DNA from: Propioniciclava sp.
Lineage (GTDB): Bacteria; Actinomycetota; Actinomycetes; Propionibacteriales; Propionibacteriaceae
Assembly: GCF_029977985.1 (NCBI RefSeq)
Contig: NZ_JARKOT010000231.1
Coordinates: 1-57,046 of the forward strand
Length of the DNA stretch: 57,046 nucleotides
Reading direction: 5' to 3'
Numbering within the stretch: the stretch's first letter is position 1; the number at the start of each line of letters is the position of its first letter. Shown here piece by piece: positions 51,344-57,046 of this stretch. The notes below the pieces were generated by a model that worked only from the letters and a program-made list of their open reading frames with translations, made no database searches and was not told the DNA's origin. The position numbers were made by a program, and so were the translations under genes.

Positions 51344-51467
51344 CCCCCCGTGTGACAGTCGGGGCCCTCCCCTGTGTGACGGTTGGGGCTCACGGATGGG
51401 GCGCTGGAGCGCCTTCTTTGTGAGCCCCAACCGCAACACGGGGGTGCTCCCCGACCGTCACACGGCG
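51344..51467. repeat. Full copy of the nested palindromic repeat
   Basis: Outer arms CCGTGTGAC (51348-51356) and GTCACACGG (51457-51465) continue as GTCGGGG and CCCCGAC. Inner arms GGTTGGGGCTCAC (51381-51393) and GTGAGCCCCAACC (51420-51432) are perfect complements, and the centre GGCGCT/AGCGCC closes the tip. Each arm contains the motif GTGTGAC followed by GT(C/T)GGGG, so it looks like two copies of one arm nested. The right arm overlaps the stop of the GNAT gene. The copy at 1-58 is the same element. Confidence 0.85.
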
Positions 51468-52036
51468 TTTGGACGCCGCCGCTCACGCCATTCGTCGGCC
51501 AGGAGGGCGTAGCCGTAGCCGTCCAGCCACCCGTCGTCGCGGTGGAGGCTCTCGGCGACGGCGTGGAGTTCGCGACGCATGCCGAACGCTTCCATCAGGC
51601 GCCAGGAGGCCTCGTTGGCTGCGAAGCAGTTCGCCGTGACCCGGCGCAGCCCGAGTTCGTCGAAGGCGACGACGAGCAGCTCGGCGATCCCCTCGCGCGC
51701 GAAGCCGCGGCCCTGGGCCCACGGCGCGACGACCCAACCCAGTTCCGCCTGGACGCCCCTGCCGTGCTCGGCCACTTCAGCCTGTGCCCATGCGTCCTCG
51801 ATCCTGAGCATGAGGTCGCCGACGACCTCCCCCTGATGAAGCATGACGAGCTGGGCGCTCTGCCAGTCCGCCGCCCGCGCCCGGAGCGACTCGACGTCGG
51901 TGAGGAGTCCGGACAGCCACTGCCCCACCTCGGGCAGGCTTCGGTAGGCGAACACGGCCTCGGCATCCGCGATCGTGAACGGCCGCAACTCCAGGCGCGC
52001 CGTCCGGCGCGGCCAGCGAAGATCAGTGAGTCCCAC
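51458..52036 (-). CDS. GNAT-family N-acetyltransferase (RimJ/RimL-like)
   Basis: The 192-aa protein has TARLELRPFTIADAEAVFAY at the N-terminus and the acetyl-CoA loop region QAELGWVVAPWAQGRGFAREG, followed by ANEASWRLMEAFGM, all typical of the RimJ/RimL-type GNAT subfamily. The substrate (protein N-terminus, amino-sugar or antibiotic) is unknown. GTG at 52034-52036 (MGLTDLRWPRR) is the best start, without a clear ribosome-binding site. The last codons and the stop lie inside the nested repeat. Confidence 0.88.
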   Translation of the reverse strand: MGLTDLRWPRRTARLELRPFTIADAEAVFAYRSLPEVGQWLSGLLTDVESLRARAADWQSAQLVMLHQGEVVGDLMLRIEDAWAQAEVAEHGRGVQAELGWVVAPWAQGRGFAREGIAELLVVAFDELGLRRVTANCFAANEASWRLMEAFGMRRELHAVAESLHRDDGWLDGYGYALLADEWRERRRPNAV

Positions 52037-52104
52037 CGGCTCAGTGTCACCGAAGCAGGCGGTGCGAGGGACTCTCGGCGCATAAACCCGGGGCTCTCGG
52101 CGGA

Positions 52105-55100
52105 TCAGACGAGCAGCGTGCGGACGGTCCGCAGGCCCACGGACATGCGGGCCAAGGACGTGTCGTCCGCGGTGATCTCGGCGAGTTCGGCCGCCTCGCG
52201 GGCGACGCCGCCCACGGACTCCTCCCACGCCGCCACCACGCCCGCGGCGTCCGACGCGTCGGAGCCGACCGCCAGAGCGGCGCGCGTCAGGTCGGCCTGC
52301 AACCGGCCGAGGTCGTCGCGGAGTGCCGCGCGGGCCATGGTGTCCCAGCGGTCCACGCGGGGCAGCTCGTTGACCCGCTCGAGCAGACGGTCCAGCCCGA
52401 GGCGTTCGGCGAGCGCGAAGTACACCCGCGCGACGAGCCGCACGTCGAGCCCCAGTTCGCTCGCCAGCTGCGCAACCGGCAGCGTCAGGTGCGCGCCGCG
52501 GGCCTTGGCGATCCCCTCGGCCAACTCAGCCGGCACCTCGCGCTCGCGGTACCAGGCCAGGTCGGCCTCGTAGTGCTCCCGCTGGCGGGTGGTGCACAGC
52601 TGCTCGAAGTCGGCGCGCAGCGCCGCCACGGCTTCGGTGAACGCCGCAGACTCGCCCAGGATGTCGAGATTGCCGCGCCGGTTGAGCAGCCACCAGCGCG
52701 TCGTCTGTTCCACCATGCGCTGCAGTTCCACCCGGATCCGGATCTCCGTGTCGGCGTCCAGCCCCAGCCGTGGCAGGGACAGTTCGTCGCGCGCCACCGC
52801 GAACACGTTGCGCGCTGCGAGCTGCGCCCGCACGATCTCGCGCACATCGGACGCCGTCTCCTCCGCCAGCCGGTGGTAGGCCGAGATCCCCTGGGAGTTC
52901 ACGAACCGGTTGACGGTCACCATCGTCACGATCTCGCGGCGCAGCGGATGGGAGGCCATCGCGTCGGCGTACCGCTCGCGCAGCGCCTTGGGGAAATACG
53001 TCACGAGCCGGTCGGCCAGGTAGCGGTCGTCGGGCAGGTCGGAGGCGAGCACCAGCTGTTCGAGCCGGATCTTCGTCCACGCCAGCAGCGCCGCGAGCTC
53101 GGGCCGGGTCAGCCCTTGGTGGTGTTCGATGCGGCGGGCCATCTCGGCGCGGCTCGGCAGTCCTTCCAGGTCGCGGTCGAGCAGACCGTCGGCCTCGAGG
53201 GTCCGCATCCACTGCTCCTGGGCGCTCGCCATCTCCACGGACTGCGCCTGCCCCACCGATAGCGCCAGGTTCTGGTCGACGTTGTGCGCCAGCACCAGCT
53301 GCGCCACCTCGTCCGTCATGGACGCCAGCAGCTCGGCCCGCGCATCGGCGTCCAGCCGTCCGGCGGCGACCTCGGGTTGCAGCAGGATCTTGATGTTGAC
53401 CTCGTGATCGGAGGTGTCGACGCCGGCCGAGTTGTCGATGAAGTCGGTGTTGATTCTTCCACCGGCGTGCGCGAACTCGATGCGTCCGGCCTGGGTCCAG
53501 CCGAGGTTGCCGCCCTCGCCCGCCACCCGCGCCCGCACGTCGCGCCCGTCCACCCGGACGGCGTCGTTCGCCTTGTCCCCCACCTCGGCGTCGGTCTCAG
53601 TGGACGCCTTCACATACGTTCCGATGCCGCCGTTCCACAGCAGGTCCACGGGCGCGGACAACAGCGCCTTGATCACCTCGTTGGGTGTCAGCGACGAAAC
53701 GCCGTCGGCCAGCCCGAGCGCCTGCCGCACCTCGGGGCCGATCGGGATCGACTTCGCCGTCCGCGGCCAGACCCCGCCGCCGGCAGAGATCAGGTGGTGG
53801 TCGTAGTCGGCCCACGTCGAGCGCGGCGTCTCGAACAGCCGTTTGCGTTCGGCGAAGGAGGCGGCGGCGTCCGGGTTCGGGTCGAGGAAGACGTGGAGGT
53901 GGTTGAAGGCGCCGACGAGCCGGATGTGTTCGCTCAGCAGCATGCCGTTGCCGAACACATCGCCCGCCATGTCGCCGATGCCGATGCAGGTGACGTCGGC
54001 GGTCTGGCAGTCGATGCCGAGCTCGAAGAAGTGCCGCTTGACCGACTCCCACGCGCCGCGGGCGGTGATGCCCATGCCCTTGTGGTCGTAGCCGACCGAA
54101 CCGCCGGAGGCGAACGCGTCGCCCAGCCAGAAGCCGCGCTCGACACTGATGCGGTTGGCGATGTCGGAGAAGGTGGCCGTGCCCTTGTCGGCGGCGACGA
54201 CGAGGTAGGTGTCGTCGCCGTCGTGCCGGACGACATCGGGCGGCGGCACGACTGCGCCGTCGACCAGGTTGTCGGTGAGGCTGAGCAGTGAGCTCACGAA
54301 GATCTCGTAGCAGGCGACCCCCTCGGCGAGCCAGGCGGCGCGGTCGGCGCGCGGGTCGGGCAGCCGCTGCGGCACGAAGCCCCCCTTGGCACCCACCGGG
54401 ACGATGACGGTGTTCTTCACCATCTGCGCCTTCGCGAGGCCGAGCACTTCGGTGCGGAAGTCCTCGCGCCGGTCGGACCAGCGCAGGCCGCCACGGGCGA
54501 CCGCCCCGAACCGCAGGTGGACGCCCTGCACGCGCGGGCTATACACGAAGATCTCGTGCGCCGGCCGCGGCTCGGGCAGCAACCCGAGCTCCGTCGGCCG
54601 GATCTTGAACGCCAGGGCGGGCTGGTCGGCGGCGAACGCGTTCGTCCGCACGATGGCGCGCATGACCGCCACGAACATGCGCAGGATCCGGTCCTGGTCG
54701 AGACTCTCGACGGCGTCGAGGGCGCGCAGGATCTCGGCGATCTCGGCGTCGAAGTCCTCCTCGCGCGCCTCAGGCGTCGCGTGCTGGTCCGGATCGAACC
54801 GGGACTCGAACGCCGCCACGAGTGCTCCCGCGATGTCCGGATTCGCGTTGAGGGCGGACGCGACGTACACCTGCGAGTACGGGATTCCTGCCTGCTGCAG
54901 ATAGCGCGCGATGCCGCGCAGCCAGGTGACCTGCTGCCACGTGAGGCCCGCCCCCATGACGAGGCGGTTCATCTCGCCGGCGTGGCAGGCGCCCGTGTAG
55001 GACGCCCGGAAAGCCTCGGCGAACCGCGCACGGTCGGCGGCGTCCCAGTCGGCGGCGGTGTCGCCGTCGGGCAGGTGGAAGCCGAAGTCGTAGACGTAGA

Positions 55101-56838
55101 GCGGCTTGCCGCGCAGATCCCACTCGTAGGGTCGCTCGTCGGTGACGGTGACGCCGAGGGCGTTGAGGTACGGCATGACCCGGGTGAGCGACATCGCCTC
55201 TCCCGTGACAACCTTGAACCGCAGCGTGGCTGGGTCGTCGGGGTCGTCGGGAGCGTACACGGCGAACCGGAGGTCGCCCGGGTCGGTCAACTCGTTGGCC
55301 AGCGCGAGGTCGGCGAGGGCCTGCCTGACCGTGTACTCCGACTCGTACGCCTCGCCGAACTCGACGCCGCGCTCCTGCGCGGGCAAGGAGTCGGCCATGG
55401 CGCTGAACTCGTCGTCCCACGTGGTCGCGGCGGCCATCACGTCGGCCTCCAAGCGGGCGACGTCCACGGTGAGGGGGGCGGCGGCGTCCGGACGCTTGAC
55501 GACGAGCAGGAGGCGGGCCATCGCGGTCTCGTTCACGAGGGCGCGGAAGTCGATCGATTCGCCGCCGAGCCGTTCGAGAAGGATGGCGCTCACGCGCTCG
55601 CGGAAAAGGGTGCGGTAACGGTCGCGGGGCACGAAGACGAGGCAGGACCAGAAGCGGCCGTAGGCGCCCTCGCGGAGCAGCAGCCGCGTCTGCCGCTGCT
55701 CCTGCACGGTAGCGATGGTGCGGACGAGGTCTGCGAGATCGTCGACGCCGGCCGAGAACCACTCCTCGCGGGGAAGGGTCGCGAAGGCGTCCTGGGCGAC
55801 CTGTGCGGCGTGGGTCGCGGGTGTGATGCCGAGGGCCGCCCAGACATGGCGTGCCTTGTCGGCGACGAGAGGGATGCGGTCGACCGGCTCGGAGTAGGCA
55901 CTCGCGCTCCACAGGCCGAGGAAGCGCTTCTCCCCCACCTGGACGCCGCCGTCGAACACCCGCACGGCCACGTAGTCGAGGTAACCGTTACGGTGCACCG
56001 GGGCGCGCCGCGAGTCCTTGGTGACGACGAGCAGTTCGGGCGCCGCGGCGTCCGGCACCGCGTGGAAGGGATCGGTCACGTCGCCCGCCAGGATGCCGAG
56101 CCCCGTGCCCGCGACAGGGGTGAACGTGCTGGCGTCGACCGTGTACTCGCGGTAGCCGAGCAGTTCGAGGTTGCCGTCGGACACCCAGCCCAGGAAGTCG
56201 GTGATGCGCCCCACCTCGCGCGCCGAGGCCGGCTGCGGCGTGTCCTCCAGGGCGGCGGTGGCCGCGCGAAGGCGCTCGAACATGGCCGGGCGGTCGTCGT
56301 GGGCAAGGCGGGACGCCGCCAGTCCGGCCCGCAGCCGCTCCAGGACGCCGGGCAGCTCCGCGTCCGCCGACCGGCCGAGCGGCGGGTAGGCCTCGATCGT
56401 GATCCACGACTCGGAGGCGCCGCCGGCGCCGACGCCGCTGAGGCGACCGGCGGCGTCCCTGGTGACGGAGAGGATCGGGTGGTGGAGCCCGCGCACCGTC
56501 CAGCCGGCCTCGGTCAGTACCAGGGTGGCCGTGTCGACGAGGAACGGCCGGTCGTCGGTGACGACCTGGAGGATCGTCGATCCCCGCACCCCCCACCCGT
56601 CGGTGGCCTCGCGGGGGGTGAAGCTGGCGATGAGGTCCTCGCCGGGGGCGCGGACGGCCCCTAGCCGCGCGTGGGAGGCCGCGAGCCGCGGCTCGCCGAC
56701 CAGGACGCCGCCGGCGTCGATCTGCCGCGGGAACCAGGCGCGGGCGAAGCCGGCCGGCTCAGGAAAGTCGGGCAACTCGGACGCGATGATCTGCGCCGCC
56801 TCGCCCACCGGAAACGAAATCTTCTCGTCAACAGACAC
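52105..56838 (-). CDS. NAD-dependent glutamate dehydrogenase, large (180-kDa) type
   Basis: The 1577-aa protein is the large NAD-GDH class that deaminates glutamate to 2-oxoglutarate. An N-terminal ACT-like regulatory region (about 90-180: STILQVVTDDRPFLVDTATLVL) precedes the catalytic core, with VGAKGGFVPQRLP carrying the catalytic-region lysine, GIGDMAGDVFGNGML and RINTDFIDNSAGVDTSDHEVN, then a long helical C-terminal domain. AAGGAGGA precedes the GTG at 56836-56838; a longer reading from 56862 is less likely. TAGGCT/TAGG near 56879 is a candidate -10. Confidence 0.95.
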   Translation of the reverse strand: MSVDEKISFPVGEAAQIIASELPDFPEPAGFARAWFPRQIDAGGVLVGEPRLAASHARLGAVRAPGEDLIASFTPREATDGWGVRGSTILQVVTDDRPFLVDTATLVLTEAGWTVRGLHHPILSVTRDAAGRLSGVGAGGASESWITIEAYPPLGRSADAELPGVLERLRAGLAASRLAHDDRPAMFERLRAATAALEDTPQPASAREVGRITDFLGWVSDGNLELLGYREYTVDASTFTPVAGTGLGILAGDVTDPFHAVPDAAAPELLVVTKDSRRAPVHRNGYLDYVAVRVFDGGVQVGEKRFLGLWSASAYSEPVDRIPLVADKARHVWAALGITPATHAAQVAQDAFATLPREEWFSAGVDDLADLVRTIATVQEQRQTRLLLREGAYGRFWSCLVFVPRDRYRTLFRERVSAILLERLGGESIDFRALVNETAMARLLLVVKRPDAAAPLTVDVARLEADVMAAATTWDDEFSAMADSLPAQERGVEFGEAYESEYTVRQALADLALANELTDPGDLRFAVYAPDDPDDPATLRFKVVTGEAMSLTRVMPYLNALGVTVTDERPYEWDLRGKPLYVYDFGFHLPDGDTAADWDAADRARFAEAFRASYTGACHAGEMNRLVMGAGLTWQQVTWLRGIARYLQQAGIPYSQVYVASALNANPDIAGALVAAFESRFDPDQHATPEAREEDFDAEIAEILRALDAVESLDQDRILRMFVAVMRAIVRTNAFAADQPALAFKIRPTELGLLPEPRPAHEIFVYSPRVQGVHLRFGAVARGGLRWSDRREDFRTEVLGLAKAQMVKNTVIVPVGAKGGFVPQRLPDPRADRAAWLAEGVACYEIFVSSLLSLTDNLVDGAVVPPPDVVRHDGDDTYLVVAADKGTATFSDIANRISVERGFWLGDAFASGGSVGYDHKGMGITARGAWESVKRHFFELGIDCQTADVTCIGIGDMAGDVFGNGMLLSEHIRLVGAFNHLHVFLDPNPDAAASFAERKRLFETPRSTWADYDHHLISAGGGVWPRTAKSIPIGPEVRQALGLADGVSSLTPNEVIKALLSAPVDLLWNGGIGTYVKASTETDAEVGDKANDAVRVDGRDVRARVAGEGGNLGWTQAGRIEFAHAGGRINTDFIDNSAGVDTSDHEVNIKILLQPEVAAGRLDADARAELLASMTDEVAQLVLAHNVDQNLALSVGQAQSVEMASAQEQWMRTLEADGLLDRDLEGLPSRAEMARRIEHHQGLTRPELAALLAWTKIRLEQLVLASDLPDDRYLADRLVTYFPKALRERYADAMASHPLRREIVTMVTVNRFVNSQGISAYHRLAEETASDVREIVRAQLAARNVFAVARDELSLPRLGLDADTEIRIRVELQRMVEQTTRWWLLNRRGNLDILGESAAFTEAVAALRADFEQLCTTRQREHYEADLAWYREREVPAELAEGIAKARGAHLTLPVAQLASELGLDVRLVARVYFALAERLGLDRLLERVNELPRVDRWDTMARAALRDDLGRLQADLTRAALAVGSDASDAAGVVAAWEESVGGVAREAAELAEITADDTSLARMSVGLRTVRTLLV

Positions 56839-56978
56839 AGCGACGCTCCTCCTTGAACACAACTGCCGTTGACCAGCCTACCGTGGCGCCCGCGCGGAAC
56901 GTACTCCGCCGGGGCGGAGGCCCCCCGCCGATGGCTCGCGAGTGGGCGCCGAACGGACGCATCCGGTAGGAAGGACGC

Positions 56979-57046
56979 ATGAAGATCACCGCAGCCCAGA
57001 GCTACCCCGCCGATCCGACCGCCGTGCACGCGATGCTGACCGACGA
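56979..57046 (+). CDS. DUF2505 protein, 5' end only
   Basis: The window ends 22 codons into this gene (MKITAAQSYPADPTAVHAML). The N-terminus matches DUF2505, SRPBCC-fold proteins of actinobacteria with unknown ligands. TAGGAA lies 6 nt before the ATG, fitting a leaderless transcript. It is divergent from the glutamate dehydrogenase gene. Confidence 0.75.
   Translation, partial: MKITAAQSYPADPTAVHAMLTD

Overview
The window is about 70% GC, densely packed, and rich in GTG starts and 4-nt ATGA/GTGA overlaps. It encodes WhiB1, PdtaS, a SigR/RsrA pair, the 24-aa ribosomal protein bL37, a PPA1309-family protein, AdnAB and UvrD2. This points to a high-GC actinobacterium. The PPA1309 protein and the overall gene set suggest Propionibacteriales/Propionibacteriaceae (inference). 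Almost everything is chromosomal core sequence; I see no prophage, integrase, insertion sequence or CRISPR array.

Layout. (1) 1-8.8 kb: a repeat element, a small membrane protein, whiB1, the sensor kinase pdtaS, bL37, the thiol-stress pair rsrA-sigR with a SigR-type promoter, doxX, the aroA-rsgA-hisN group and serA. (2) 8.9-13.9 kb: a complete five-gene Opp/Dpp-type peptide ABC importer. (3) 14.0-15.4 kb: initiator tRNA-fMet with promoter and terminator, then a proline-rich exported protein behind a foldable leader. (4) 15.4-24.5 kb: a tandem M16 peptidase pair, a UPF0182 membrane protein, a PPA1309 protein, a PDZ/Lon-like secreted protein, a DUF2342 protease-like protein and a YgjP-like metalloprotease. 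(5) 24.5-25.9 kb: a candidate structured RNA, a DUF5679 zinc-ribbon protein and an orphan TOMM leader-binding protein. (6) 25.9-44.4 kb: a DNA end-processing island with UvrD2, RecC-RecB-RecD, NudC, AdnB/AdnA and a LigD-type polymerase domain. (7) 44.4-51.3 kb: DUF3107, a DEAD-box RNA helicase with an apparent CTG start, an ECF sigma factor with a membrane partner, a VOC protein preceded by a tiny ORF, trpS under a trp-leader attenuator, and a PHP phosphoesterase. (8) 51.3-57.0 kb: a second copy of the nested palindromic repeat, a GNAT acetyltransferase, a large NAD-glutamate dehydrogenase and the start of a DUF2505 gene.

Gene order in parts 1 and 4-7 resembles the mycobacterial whiB1-pdtaS-sigH and PDZ/Lon-uvrD2-nudC-adnAB-DUF3107-rhlE neighbourhoods, but recCBD sits between uvrD2 and nudC and no whiB7 is present. 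The features most worth a second look are non-coding. The heptamer GGCGTCC/GGACGCC occurs about 3.5 times per kb, roughly six times chance. A nested palindromic element lies at both ends of the window. A Trp-Trp leader peptide precedes trpS. A promoter plus hairpin with no gene lies near 24.6 kb. About ten genes carry a TAnnnT box placed for leaderless transcription.
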